A DNA stretch of 64,000 nt from Mageeibacillus indolicus UPII9-5 (GTDB taxonomy: Bacteria; Bacillota; Clostridia; Saccharofermentanales; Fastidiosipilaceae): assembly GCF_000025225.2 (NCBI RefSeq), contig NC_013895.2, positions 1,178,001 to 1,242,000 on the forward strand, written 5' to 3'. Made by a program: the position numbers and the translations under genes. Shown here piece after piece: positions 36,300 to 45,872 of this stretch (the stretch's first letter is position 1; each line of letters starts with the position of its first letter). A model generated the notes under the pieces. That model had not been told where the DNA came from. It saw nothing but the letters and a program-made list of their open reading frames with translations, and searched no databases.

Positions 36300-38487
36300 A
36301 ATATTTGTTCAGTTCGGTCTGCGAAGCTTCTCGCAGTAATTTATGCCATTCATTAATCGTCATCCTTTGACTTAGTGGCACAGTAAACTCGAACTGGCTG
36401 TACACGGCTCCTCGCCCCAATACCACCTTGCCATCACGTGGAAAAGCGACCACGATATTATCGGCAAAGCCGGTAGCTTCCTGCAAAACTTCTCCGTTCG
36501 GGTCGGTAGCCACGTCCGCTACTACCCCGTCGGGATGGAACTCCTGAAATCTGGCCGGATCCAAATCCAAACTATCCATCTCATCTTTTTTGGCCGTCTT
36601 CCAAAAATGCTCCAATTCCGCCCCGTACTGCCTGATAAATTCATACTCTTCCAAACTGCGTGGCGTGTTGGCCAATTCTTTTGTCGCTATATCACCCAGA
36701 CGATCGGCGATATTGTTAAGCTTGTTGAAATGAGTCTGCAACTCAGCCGTGCTTAGTCCCAAAGCCTCAAGTCCGGCAGCAGTTTGCCGTGTCAAAGCGG
36801 CCATGCGCTTATACAAGGTCGGGTTCGGTTCAACATAGCCCCGATCGTCCGGCGGTGGCATATTTCCAGCACTTGCCCCACCCATTTCAGCTATCGGCGG
36901 TTTGCTGTAAAGAGCCGTAGTATATTTCAATTCCGTCCAACTAGCCAAAAATGTGGTGAGCTCTTTGCGTCGCCAGGCATCGTTTTGCATGAAGAACGGG
37001 AAGCCTTTCCGGTCCGCATTATCGGCCAGCGGGCGCAGCATATTAATCCACGACCAATACAGATTGGAGGTCCATACATCTTCCTTCAAATTTTGCATAT
37101 AGTCACGGCACAGCTTCAAATTAGCTGCATATGCAGGATATTTTTTTACGTCAAAGTTTTGTTTCAATATTTTTTCCGCCTCAGCTGAGCCAAGCGCCGC
37201 CGGTATATCCAGACCCTTAGGCAACATCCTTCCTTTCACGGCACGATCCATAAGTTTCTGAAAAATGGCCGCGTCAACGGTGAATCGCTGTCCCATAAAA
37301 CGAAAACCTTTGACGGCTTTTACCTGATCCGGCTGAATTTCTTCCTTATAAATGGGAACTGAATTAACTGCTGGGGGCGGCAATTTGTTGATTAGTTTAA
37401 TTGCCTTGCTCAATTTACCACTGTCGGTAACCTTGTCTTCCGTCATTTCGCCTTGATACACTTCACGCAAAGCAGACTCATAATCAAGCGCGGTTATATC
37501 ATCGCACTCACCAACAAAAAAGTTGATTGTATTAAAAATAGTCTGCCACATTTTTTTGATTTCCGGTTTAACGGTATTTGCTGCCATCAAAAGAGATGAT
37601 TTTAACTCATCTTCAACTGCAGCCCGAAATGTAACTTGCCCGTACCACATGTTCGCTTTAAAGTAGCGTTTCATTCCCTCGGAAAAGATATAATGTCCCC
37701 GCACCTTGAACTGCGAGTAATCCTGCTGGTAGAGATCCGTATCACTTTTAGCCTTGCTACCCAAATTGACAACCGGAGATGGCGCGATGCCGTTGGCTGC
37801 TTCGATTAAACTCATTTCTTGCGCAACCGTCTCGGCAACCTCTTCCGGCGGCTCAAAATTCGGGAATAAAAGTTTGTACGCCACCGCAAAATAAGCTAGG
37901 TTTCGCCGCGCGGCATTGGCAAAATTCCCACCTTTCAGCCGTTCATACTGCTCGGCCGAGGTTCTGAACATTGAGCTGGTCAAATCTTTCAAAGTTTTAT
38001 CCAACGTTTGCCGCTCCACATCCTTCAGGACATAGTCGTACATCAAATAAAATGTGTGCAGCACCGAGTCAGTCGTGATGAAACTCGGTACAGCATTATA
38101 ACGGTTGGTTTCATAAGTATCGTAAAAAGTACTTTTATGCGACGGCAAGACGACAAAACCGTTGCGCTCAATATATTTGGCGGCATCGGGCAAAATATTG
38201 ATGGCAAAATAAAAATCGCCCTGCTCATCGGTGCCGGCGCGGAACTGATTGAGATTGAAAATATTTTTTAGATCCGACTCAACCGCATAAGCCGGAACAG
38301 CCGCCGGACCTTTATATTCGGCGACCTTGCTCACAGCAAAAGCCGGATCGGTGTGAGGTTTGATTGCGATCGGATTGCTCGGATTGCTCGGATTATCGCT
38401 GCGGGCGGAGCCTCCAGGCGTTTCGGTACAAGAGCTTAGCTGGAAAAGTAAAGCTGTAATAAGTAAGAGTGCAAGTGTTTTTTTCAT
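36250..38487 (-). CDS. DUF3160-family lipoprotein
   Basis: This protein of about 745 residues has a lipoprotein signal (MKKTLALLLITALLFQLSSC, with the lipobox LSSC). It contains a long DUF3160 domain, recognisable by FVVLPSHKSTFYDTYETNRY and VPSFITTDSVLHTFYLMYDY. The family is widespread in secreted proteins of bacteria and archaea, and its function is not established. The start at 38487 has CAGGAGG five bases upstream. The longer frame to 38619 adds an unlikely hydrophobic leader. It overlaps the membrane protein gene downstream, so the two form a unit. Confidence 0.85.
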   Translation of the reverse strand: MKKTLALLLITALLFQLSSCTETPGGSARSDNPSNPSNPIAIKPHTDPAFAVSKVAEYKGPAAVPAYAVESDLKNIFNLNQFRAGTDEQGDFYFAINILPDAAKYIERNGFVVLPSHKSTFYDTYETNRYNAVPSFITTDSVLHTFYLMYDYVLKDVERQTLDKTLKDLTSSMFRTSAEQYERLKGGNFANAARRNLAYFAVAYKLLFPNFEPPEEVAETVAQEMSLIEAANGIAPSPVVNLGSKAKSDTDLYQQDYSQFKVRGHYIFSEGMKRYFKANMWYGQVTFRAAVEDELKSSLLMAANTVKPEIKKMWQTIFNTINFFVGECDDITALDYESALREVYQGEMTEDKVTDSGKLSKAIKLINKLPPPAVNSVPIYKEEIQPDQVKAVKGFRFMGQRFTVDAAIFQKLMDRAVKGRMLPKGLDIPAALGSAEAEKILKQNFDVKKYPAYAANLKLCRDYMQNLKEDVWTSNLYWSWINMLRPLADNADRKGFPFFMQNDAWRRKELTTFLASWTELKYTTALYSKPPIAEMGGASAGNMPPPDDRGYVEPNPTLYKRMAALTRQTAAGLEALGLSTAELQTHFNKLNNIADRLGDIATKELANTPRSLEEYEFIRQYGAELEHFWKTAKKDEMDSLDLDPARFQEFHPDGVVADVATDPNGEVLQEATGFADNIVVAFPRDGKVVLGRGAVYSQFEFTVPLSQRMTINEWHKLLREASQTELNKYYAVWQDYVCTKENLVQ

Positions 38488-38673
38488 AGCCGCCTCCTGT
38501 CGCGAACAAAAAATTGCCCTCAAAAATATAATAACCAATATAGCTAATATAACACTATAGAAATACGCTATGGGCATTTTATCATATTTTAAACCAAGCA
38601 TGCCAGCATCATATTTCATTTTTATATTTCAGTTTAATATTTCAATTTAACTTTTCTCCTCCGCAAAAAACAA

Positions 38674-38697
38674 GCGCAGCCGGTAACCGGACTGCGC
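38674..38697 (-). terminator. Terminator of the 2-hydroxyacid gene cluster
   Basis: The hairpin GCGCAGTCCGG-tta-CCGGCTGCGC on the minus strand has one bulge and is followed by TTGTTTTTTG. It lies 70 bp after the CoA-transferase stop. It is the only strong terminator I find between 52.4 and 38.7 kb on this strand. Confidence 0.85.
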
Positions 38698-38767
38698 CAT
38701 AGATCTAACAGTATATATTTTTGTAGACTTTTACAAGTTTTTAGCAAACAGCCTATGCGCTAGCTTC

Positions 38768-40015
38768 TTACTTTTTAAAGTCATCCGGATTCCAGAAGTA
38801 AACTACGCCTTCCGCCTTAATACGATTGATTTCCGCTTCGGAATATCCCAGCTCGGCCAGTACTTCTGCACTTTGTTCACCGATGAACGGCCCACGTTCG
38901 TATTTCGGCACGCCCATCTCCTCAAATTTAACCGGCTGATGCACCAGAGTGCGCTCGTTGCCGTTCGGGTATTTCATCTTATAGAAACAATCATTAGCCC
39001 AAGCTTGCTTGTCCACCAGAATTTCTTCCCAGTTTTGCGCCAAGCTGAAGGGGATATCGGCCTCTGTGAAAATTTTGCTCCACTCCGCCACCGTCTTGGT
39101 GCCGAATGCCGCCATGACAATGTCATAAACTTCACTTGAAGCCTTATTCTTTTGCAAGTTTTGGACCGGGAAATATCTCTCACTGTCAACCAAATCCGCC
39201 CTGCCTATGGCAGTTATGAAACGTTTGTAATACGTGTTGTAATCCGGTGTGCAGGTTTGAATGTAACGGTCATCAGCGGTGTGCCAACAGGCCAGAAGCG
39301 GGTTGTCGGCCTCACGGATATTAATAGGATATTTCGCACCGGTTTCAGTATACTGAGCTGACTGAACCATCATGCCCATGTTGAAAATCGCACTTTCAAA
39401 CAACGACGTTTCAACTTTCTCACCTTTACCGGTCATTTTGGCATGGTAAAGAGCCGCCAGCAAGCCGGCTGCCAAATTCAAGCCTACGTTGTGATCGCCG
39501 ACGCCAGGAACAACATTCATCGGCACGGAATCACGTTGCCGCAACATTTCCAAGTATCCACCACGGGCAAAGAAGGCAGTAAAGTCAAATCCCGGCAAGT
39601 CCTTGTCCGGGCCCTTTTCACCATAACCGGTGACCATGCCATAGACAAGTTTAGGGAAGCGAGTTTTCAGTGACTCATAGTCAAGGCCGGCTCTTTGTAA
39701 CGCACCAACCCGCCAGTTGGTGATCAAGATGTCGGCACCATCCAGCAGTTTAAATAAAATTTCCTTACCTTCCTCAGACTTGGTATTGATAGAAATATTA
39801 CGTTTATTAGCATTTTCCAACTCCCAAGTCGTGTTCTCAAACATGTCGAGCGGACGGCCTTCGGAAGGTGCGGTATAACGCAACGGATCACCGCGCGAAC
39901 TTTCAACTTTAATTACATCAGCTCCCAGATCGGCAAAAAAACGGCCGGCCGTCGCAGCGGCTATAAAGTTGGCAAGCTCCACGACCTTTACTCCCTCTAA
40001 TAGCTTCTTTGACAT
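38768..40015 (-). CDS. Class III (CaiB/BaiF) CoA-transferase, HadA/FldA-like
   Basis: This 415-residue family III CoA-transferase moves CoA from the pathway's product acyl-CoA to the incoming 2-hydroxyacid. The N-terminal LLEGVKVVELANFIAAATAGR and the GADVIKVESSRGDPLRY segment are typical. The catalytic aspartate is expected in LPGFDFTAFFARGG (Asp144). It is the last gene of the cluster, 25 bp after EtfA, with AGGAGG before the ATG. Its family separates it from the class I propionate CoA-transferase of the classical acrylate pathway and fits the had/fld type of reductive amino-acid pathway. The exact acyl group cannot be told from sequence. Confidence 0.88.
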   Translation of the reverse strand: MSKKLLEGVKVVELANFIAAATAGRFFADLGADVIKVESSRGDPLRYTAPSEGRPLDMFENTTWELENANKRNISINTKSEEGKEILFKLLDGADILITNWRVGALQRAGLDYESLKTRFPKLVYGMVTGYGEKGPDKDLPGFDFTAFFARGGYLEMLRQRDSVPMNVVPGVGDHNVGLNLAAGLLAALYHAKMTGKGEKVETSLFESAIFNMGMMVQSAQYTETGAKYPINIREADNPLLACWHTADDRYIQTCTPDYNTYYKRFITAIGRADLVDSERYFPVQNLQKNKASSEVYDIVMAAFGTKTVAEWSKIFTEADIPFSLAQNWEEILVDKQAWANDCFYKMKYPNGNERTLVHQPVKFEEMGVPKYERGPFIGEQSAEVLAELGYSEAEINRIKAEGVVYFWNPDDFKK

Positions 40016-40040
40016 TTTACTACCTCCTATATTTTAAAAA

Positions 40041-41069
40041 TTATTCAGCTTGTTTGGCGGCATGTTGATCAATAGCATCAATTATCGCCGGAATCACCGC
40101 GTACAAATCTCCTACAATACCGTAATCGGCCACTTCAAAAATAGGTGCCTCGGCATTCTTATTGATGGCAACGATTATATCCGAACTCTTCATGCCAGCT
40201 AAATGCTGGATAGCGCCGGAGATACCACAGGCAAAGTAAATAACCGGCTTGACGGTTGTACCTGTTTGCCCAACTTGATATGAATGTTCAATCCAACCGG
40301 CGTCTACGGCCGCTCGGGAAGCCGCAATTGTGCCGCCTAACCGATCCGCCAATTTTTGCAACAGTTTAAAGCCTTCCGCATTGCCTAAGCCCATACCGCC
40401 GGAGACAATATATTTAGCGTCGACGAGAGAAACCTGTTTGCCGATATTTTTGACTACCTCTTCAACCGTTAAACGCAAGTTGGCCGGGGTCAAATCAACC
40501 TTCAGTTCAACAACTTCCGCCTTTCTATCGGGAGCAAATTCAGTTTTGCTCATGACACCGGGGCGAACGGTCGACATTTGCGGCCGATTATCTTGGCAAA
40601 TGATAGTGGCCATCAGGTTACCGCCGAAAGCCGGACGCGTCTGGAGTAATTTTTTATCTTTCGGATCAATTTCCAGCTTAGTGCAGTCTGCGGTCAAACC
40701 AGTGTTGACATCGACTGCCAAGCAAGGGCCAAGGTCGCGGCCGATGTGTGTTGCGCCGAGCAAGACAATTTCCGGTTTATATACTTGAATAGCATCACCA
40801 ATTACTTTGGCATAGGCATCATTAGTGTATTGCTGCAAACGGGGATCGCGTGCCACGTATACTTTGTCAGCACCCCAGCCGGCTAATTCAGCAGTCAGCT
40901 CATCGACATTTTTGTCGCCGAGTAAAACTGCGGCCAATTCTGTTCCGATCTCTTTGGCCAACTTTTGACCTTCCCCCAGCAACTCAGCCACTACCGGGGT
41001 TAGTTTGCCGTCACGTTGTTCAGCAAAAACCCAAACGCCGTGATAATCTTGTATGTTTAAAGTTTTCAT
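40041..41069 (-). CDS. etfA: Electron transfer flavoprotein alpha subunit
   Basis: This 342-residue FAD-binding subunit shows the C-terminal signature [21 protein letters not shown] and, before it, [14 protein letters not shown] and [18 protein letters not shown]. With EtfB it carries electrons between the acyl-CoA dehydrogenase and NADH/ferredoxin. In Clostridia such pairs can bifurcate electrons, but sequence alone does not prove it here. I set the start at the ATG at 41069, with GAGGAGG six bases upstream. A longer frame to 41117 lacks a ribosome site. Confidence 0.93.
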   Translation of the reverse strand: MKTLNIQDYHGVWVFAEQRDGKLTPVVAELLGEGQKLAKEIGTELAAVLLGDKNVDELTAELAGWGADKVYVARDPRLQQYTNDAYAKVIGDAIQVYKPEIVLLGATHIGRDLGPCLAVDVNTGLTADCTKLEIDPKDKKLLQTRPAFGGNLMATIICQDNRPQMSTVRPGVMSKTEFAPDRKAEVVELKVDLTPANLRLTVEEVVKNIGKQVSLVDAKYIVSGGMGLGNAEGFKLLQKLADRLGGTIAASRAAVDAGWIEHSYQVGQTGTTVKPVIYFACGISGAIQHLAGMKSSDIIVAINKNAEAPIFEVADYGIVGDLYAVIPAIIDAIDQHAAKQAE

Positions 41070-41085
41070 AAAATTCCTCCTCGAC

Positions 41086-41871
41086 TCAGATAATGTGCTT
41101 AGCCGCCAGTTTTTCAACCAGAGTTTCCGCCATTGATTTCACACTGCCTTCCAACATTTCACCGGCGCCCTTGAGCGGCGGGGTAAAGGAGCGGAATACC
41201 CGAGTCGGCGATGCTTTCAGCCCGCATTCGTCTGGATTGACTTCAACATTTGTATGATCCCAAACCGTGATTTCAGTCTCATATGCTTTAAAAATGCGAG
41301 CCAGATTCATGTAGCGAGGAGTGTTTAATTCTTTAACCATTGTCAGCAAACAAGGTGTCTTGACGCTGACTACTTCATAACCGTCTTCCAGTTGACGATG
41401 AACTTTTACTTCACCATCTTTGAGTTCGCATTTTTCAACATAAGATACAAAAGGAAGACCAAGTCGACGGGCAACCTGCGGTCCAACCTGAGCGGTATCC
41501 CCATCTATGGCCTGCCGACCGGCAAAAATAATGTCATAATCGGCAATTTTACGAATTCCGGCTGCAATCGTCGTTGAGGTAGCGCAAGTATCGGCTCCAC
41601 CGAAAACACGATCGCTCAACAGGTAAGCGTTGTCGGCGCCCATAGCCAAGCATTCGCGCAACATGGTCATAGCTTGCGGCGGCCCCATGGTAATAACATC
41701 TACCACAACATCTTCATTTTCATCTTTTATACGTAGAGCCTCTTCCAAGGCATTGGCATCATCCGGGTTCAAAATACTCGGCACACCGTCACGAATCAAA
41801 GTTCCCTTTACCGGGTCAATCTTAACCTCATTGGTATTAGGTACCTGCTTTACACAAACTACTATTTTCAT
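41086..41871 (-). CDS. etfB: Electron transfer flavoprotein beta subunit
   Basis: This 261-residue partner of EtfA begins [13 protein letters not shown] and contains the AMP/FAD loop region [16 protein letters not shown] and the ETF-beta segment [10 protein letters not shown]. It sits between the acyl-CoA dehydrogenase (nine bases upstream) and etfA (16 bases downstream). The ATG at 41871 follows GTGAGGTG by four bases. The longer frame starts at a TTG in the ribosome site itself. Confidence 0.93.
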   Translation of the reverse strand: MKIVVCVKQVPNTNEVKIDPVKGTLIRDGVPSILNPDDANALEEALRIKDENEDVVVDVITMGPPQAMTMLRECLAMGADNAYLLSDRVFGGADTCATSTTIAAGIRKIADYDIIFAGRQAIDGDTAQVGPQVARRLGLPFVSYVEKCELKDGEVKVHRQLEDGYEVVSVKTPCLLTMVKELNTPRYMNLARIFKAYETEITVWDHTNVEVNPDECGLKASPTRVFRSFTPPLKGAGEMLEGSVKSMAETLVEKLAAKHII

Positions 41872-41879
41872 CTTGCACC

Positions 41880-43019
41880 TCACTTCAATAAACTGTTGCT
41901 GATAACGATTTGTTGTACCTGAGAAGTTCCCTCATAAATCGTAAAGACACGGCAGTCACGATACATACGCTCAACTTTATAGTCTTTGATAAAGCCATAA
42001 CCACCATGGATTTGCACTGCTTTAGCACAAATTTCGTTGCAAACTTCCGAAGCGAACAATTTGGCCATCGAGCAATAGCGCCCGGCATTCTTATCGTTGC
42101 GATCCTTGAGTTCCGCGGCGTGATAAGTCAGCTGCCGAGCTGCTTCCAGTTTGGTTGCCATCTCAGCCAACATAAAACTTATCGCTTGGAACTTGGCAAT
42201 CGGTTTGCCGAATTGCTTACGTTCCTTGGCATATTGAATGCTTAATTCCAAAGCTCCACCGGCAACACCGATAGATTGTGCAGCAACCCCTAAACGTCCT
42301 ACGTCAAGAGTTTTCATAGCATTGATAAAGCCCATTCCTTCGGCGCCAAGACGGTCTTCCACCGGTACTTTGACATCTTCAAAAATAATGTCTGAAGTAG
42401 CACAACCGATGATTCCCATTTTGTCTTCAGGTTTACCACAAGTAACGCCAGGTGCCTTCATATCCACCACGAAAGCAGTGATTCCTTTGACACCCTTAGT
42501 AGCATCGGTGCGGGCATAGACAACTGCATAATCAGCGAGCGGCGCTTGAGTGATGAAGCACTTGCGGCCGTTGAGTACATAGTGATCGCCATCCAATACG
42601 GCTGAAGTAGTCATTGAATTAGGATCAGAACCGGCTCCAGGTTCAGTCAAAGCAAAGCAAACCTTTTTTTCACCCGAGGCTATCGGCAATAAGTATTTTT
42701 GTATTTGATCTTTCGTGCCTGAAATCAGCAAAGGACCGCTGGACAAAGAGTTGGCGGTAGATACATATATGCTGGCAATCGCGCTTATTTTGGATATTTC
42801 TTCCATAACCATCATATAGGTTACATTGTTGCCGCCGGCACCGCCCAAATCGCGGGGTACTTTAATTGCAAACAGTCCTGCTTTGGCAAATTTCCGCAAA
42901 ATTTCTTCCGGGAAAACGCCGCTTGCCTCTACTTCATCGAGGACTTCTTTAGTCAGTTCCTGCTCAGCAATTTGTCGAGCTAACTGTCTAATCATTTCTT
43001 GTTGTTCCGTAAAAATCAT
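41880..43019 (-). CDS. Acyl-CoA dehydrogenase (enoyl-CoA reductase of the cluster)
   Basis: This 379-residue FAD enzyme has the family signatures CFALTEPGAGSDPNSM, QFGKPIAKFQ and QIHGGYGFIKDY, with the catalytic glutamate in TIYEGTSQVQQIVIS near the C-terminus, as in short-chain butyryl-type enzymes. In the cluster it should reduce the 2-enoyl-CoA made by the dehydratase, with the adjacent EtfAB as electron donor. It is equivalent in role to AcdB/AcdA of Clostridium had/fld clusters. The ATG follows AGGAGG, and that site overlaps the stop of the ligase gene. Confidence 0.93.
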   Translation of the reverse strand: MIFTEQQEMIRQLARQIAEQELTKEVLDEVEASGVFPEEILRKFAKAGLFAIKVPRDLGGAGGNNVTYMMVMEEISKISAIASIYVSTANSLSSGPLLISGTKDQIQKYLLPIASGEKKVCFALTEPGAGSDPNSMTTSAVLDGDHYVLNGRKCFITQAPLADYAVVYARTDATKGVKGITAFVVDMKAPGVTCGKPEDKMGIIGCATSDIIFEDVKVPVEDRLGAEGMGFINAMKTLDVGRLGVAAQSIGVAGGALELSIQYAKERKQFGKPIAKFQAISFMLAEMATKLEAARQLTYHAAELKDRNDKNAGRYCSMAKLFASEVCNEICAKAVQIHGGYGFIKDYKVERMYRDCRVFTIYEGTSQVQQIVISNSLLK

Positions 43020-43030
43020 TACGCTACCTC

Positions 43031-44584
43031 CTAGCTTTTATTAACAGCGGCCAACCGTTCTTGGGCTTGCCGATGTATTTTCTTCAAATCAACTTTTCCG
43101 CTTGCCAAGCAAGGAAATTCATCAAAAAATAGTATATATTTAGGTATTTTGTATCCAGCCAAATGTTCAACCAAATCAGCTCTAATTATTTCAGCAGTGT
43201 AATTTGCTGTCTTTTGAGGCACGATGCATGCACAAATTTCCTCCTGCAGAATCGGATCTGGCACCCCGAACACGCTCACAGCGGCAATTCCCGGTAAAGC
43301 AGAAATCGCCTTCTCAATCTCCACCGGCGAAATATTCTCGCCGCCGCGAATAATAATCGTTTTACTTCGCCCGGTCATAACCAAATTGCCATCTTGGTCA
43401 AACTCGCCGAGATCACCGGTGTCGAGCCAGCCATCGGCGGTAAAGGCAGCAAGCGTTTCCTCAGGCTGATTATAATATCCCTGCATGACATTATATCCGC
43501 GCACTTGAATCTTTCCGCTCTCGCCACGGGTAACCGGATAGCCGTCATTATCAACGATTCGCATCTCGACTCCGTCGATAGGAACACCTACATTGTCCGC
43601 CGTAGCTACCTTGCCATTGCACCGCGGCACAATGGTACAACAAGGTGATGTTTCCGTCTGCCCGTATGAGGGTTGAATCGCACAGCCGTCCGCAAACATT
43701 GATTTTACTTTTATAAAATCTTGCTGGTAAATTGGTGATCCAGCAATAATTCCACTGCGAACACTAGATAAATCGTAGTCTCGCCGCGCCGGATTGGCGT
43801 ACATCGACAAGTACATTGAAGGTACACCGTTCAAGACCGTGCATTTGTAGGATTGGATTTTTGCGAAAGCCGGCACACTGCGGAACCTTGGTAAAACGAC
43901 CAAGGTCATCCCGGTATGAAGAGCTGTCAAAATACAGCCAGTCAAGCCGAAGCAGTGAAAAAACGGCACGGTCACACATACCAGATCATCCTTTCCCCAC
44001 TGCATAGCGTCTACCATAGCTTTAGCATTGTTTACCAAGCTGTAATGACTCAGTTGAACCGCCTTAGGCAACTGAGTGCTGCCGGATGTACACATAATCA
44101 GTGCAGTACTGTTCGGTCGGGCAAAATCTACGAACGGCGGCCTGTGCAAATATTGGTCAGCCTCGTCGCTTATATTTGCCATTGACAAAAGATTTAAATT
44201 TCCGGACCGACAATTTACTTGATTAAGGGTCCCGGCAAAAAGACATCCTTTATAGCCTTCGCCGTATATCAGAAAGTCAATTTCAACCCGGTCGCACAGG
44301 GAAATCAGTTCTTCATCCGACAAAGCCGTATTCAAAAGCACCGGCACTGCGCCGATACGGCACAATGCAAGTAAGGTCAATAAATATTCACCCGAGTTTA
44401 TACTCCATACACCTATACGCCGACCTGCGGTTATTCCCTGTTGGAGGAAGTAGTAACACCGGGCATCAACTTTGCGATCAATTTCTCCCCAAGATAAGGT
44501 GAAATCATCCGCGATCACTCCAATTTTTTCCGGATACATTGCTGCAACCTGACGCAATAACCGGCTAATAGTAAGTACAATCAA
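43031..44584 (-). CDS. Acyl-CoA ligase (AMP-forming)
   Basis: This ANL-superfamily ligase of about 517 residues activates a carboxylic acid to its CoA ester with ATP. The P-loop reads CTSGSTQLPKAVQLSHYS. The hinge and C-terminal motifs are DGWLDTGDLGEFD, MTGRSKTIIIRGGENISP and the catalytic lysine in ASGKVDLKKI. In the cluster it would prime the CoA cycle that the CoA-transferase then maintains. I prefer a TTG at 44584, preceded by AAGAGG. The ATG at 44644 has AAAAGGA directly against it, too close to work well, so the N-terminus is uncertain by 20 residues. Confidence 0.88.
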   Translation of the reverse strand: MIVLTISRLLRQVAAMYPEKIGVIADDFTLSWGEIDRKVDARCYYFLQQGITAGRRIGVWSINSGEYLLTLLALCRIGAVPVLLNTALSDEELISLCDRVEIDFLIYGEGYKGCLFAGTLNQVNCRSGNLNLLSMANISDEADQYLHRPPFVDFARPNSTALIMCTSGSTQLPKAVQLSHYSLVNNAKAMVDAMQWGKDDLVCVTVPFFHCFGLTGCILTALHTGMTLVVLPRFRSVPAFAKIQSYKCTVLNGVPSMYLSMYANPARRDYDLSSVRSGIIAGSPIYQQDFIKVKSMFADGCAIQPSYGQTETSPCCTIVPRCNGKVATADNVGVPIDGVEMRIVDNDGYPVTRGESGKIQVRGYNVMQGYYNQPEETLAAFTADGWLDTGDLGEFDQDGNLVMTGRSKTIIIRGGENISPVEIEKAISALPGIAAVSVFGVPDPILQEEICACIVPQKTANYTAEIIRADLVEHLAGYKIPKYILFFDEFPCLASGKVDLKKIHRQAQERLAAVNKS

Positions 44585-44688
44585 TCCATTACCTCTTAAA
44601 ATCGGCTGGGCAACGGCAATTGTTCGTTGCCCGTACCGACACATTCCTTTTGTAAATAATTTTGGTGCGCCTTTCAGCTGACCTATTG

Positions 44689-44729
44689 TGAGCCGCTAGG
44701 CTCATAAAACTCTACCGAGTCAGTCTCGG
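44689..44729 (-). other. Two short hairpins between dehydratase and ligase genes
   Basis: TGAGCC-gcta-GGCTCA (44689-44704) and CCGAG-tcagt-CTCGG (44715-44729) lie in the 164-bp gap between the hadC-like stop and the ligase start. No T-run follows either, so partial attenuation or RNA processing is more likely than full termination. Confidence 0.4.
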
Positions 44730-44748
44730 ATTTTGAACTGAATTGTTC

Positions 44749-45870
44749 TCAGCTCAAAAGATCGACAAATGTTTCAATAGCCGTCTGGGCCTGATCAAAA
44801 CGATCCATTTGGCTATCAATTTCAATTAACAGAACAGGTATTCCGGCCGCTTGCAAAGCCCTGCGTAACGGAACATAATCGAATTCTTCTGGATCGCTGA
44901 ATTTGGTCAGGAAGACAATAACGCCACCGGCCTTAGTCTTTTGAGCCAAGTCAACCAACATCGGACCGCGCTTTTTGTCTTTATCATACAACAATGAGCA
45001 GTAATCCATCCGGGCAAACTTATCCACCAATTTTTCGATAGCTGTTGAACCTTCCGTAGCGTCAACGCGGTACTGACGGGACTCATGCAAAACGTCATCG
45101 GCAACAATATTTATGTTGTTATCTTCCAAGATCTGCAAAAGATTATTGTTATCAACGATGATGCCTGAAGTAATAATTCGCAATTTTTTGTGTTCAACCG
45201 GTTGGTTCACCAGCTCATCCAATAACGCCCGCACCAACTTAGTGTGATCTTCTTTGCGCATGAACCAGGCACTCTTGAAAACGTCACGCCGGCGGCATGG
45301 GGTAAGGCAATCGTATTTCGCGCAGGCAGCGGCGAAATCACGCATAGCCGCATTATGAGCGTTGTATATTTCAATCGATGCCGCCAATTTTTCATCGGTA
45401 AGAACAGCACCGGTCAATTCATTCAGTCGCTTTTCAATACGCTTATATGCAGCTTTGGTGAACTCACGACCGCAAGGTATGGCGCGGTTTTGCGGATAAA
45501 CGGCCGGAATAAACGGAACATTTTTGACAGCGTATTTCCAGTTCTCTCCCAAGGCTTTCAAGCTATCGCTTAAAGAAGGGATAACGATTGCAGTCATACC
45601 GTCATACTTACCTTTAATCCCCAGTTCAAGCATAGTTTGCAGCAAAGAAGGAATGAAAGCCGGGAAATAAGCTTTAGCATCTTCAACTTGCATATAAGCA
45701 CCCCAAACGCCGAACGGAACGAAGCCCATCGCATGTATAACTTCTTCCGGGGTATAGCCAGGAGCACAACCAACGACCTTTTCACCAGCATCTAAAAACT
45801 TTTTGAATTGGACAGCCGGAGTTTCGGCGATCTCGTGAAATTGATTGAATAGTGTTTGTAAATCCGCCAT
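44749..45870 (-). CDS. hadC: 2-hydroxyacyl-CoA dehydratase, beta subunit lacking cluster cysteines
   Basis: This 373-residue protein matches HadC/FldC/LcdB along its length: GYTPEEVIHAMGFVPFGVWG, YPQNR, RKEDHTKLV, ADDVLHESRQYRVD and CSLLYDKDKKRG. The dehydratase removes water from (R)-2-hydroxyacyl-CoA by a ketyl-radical mechanism. Characterised beta subunits have cysteines in PAFACS, MCDTL and KFCDPEE. Here these read PAFIPS (Pro74), LSDSL (Ser101) and KFSDPEE (Ser325), while Cys291 (DYCSLLYD) remains. The beta [4Fe-4S] cluster is therefore probably absent or changed. The frame is intact and the start has AAGGAGG upstream. It is two bases downstream of the alpha subunit gene. Confidence 0.9.
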   Translation of the reverse strand: MADLQTLFNQFHEIAETPAVQFKKFLDAGEKVVGCAPGYTPEEVIHAMGFVPFGVWGAYMQVEDAKAYFPAFIPSLLQTMLELGIKGKYDGMTAIVIPSLSDSLKALGENWKYAVKNVPFIPAVYPQNRAIPCGREFTKAAYKRIEKRLNELTGAVLTDEKLAASIEIYNAHNAAMRDFAAACAKYDCLTPCRRRDVFKSAWFMRKEDHTKLVRALLDELVNQPVEHKKLRIITSGIIVDNNNLLQILEDNNINIVADDVLHESRQYRVDATEGSTAIEKLVDKFARMDYCSLLYDKDKKRGPMLVDLAQKTKAGGVIVFLTKFSDPEEFDYVPLRRALQAAGIPVLLIEIDSQMDRFDQAQTAIETFVDLLS

Positions 45871-45872
45871 GA

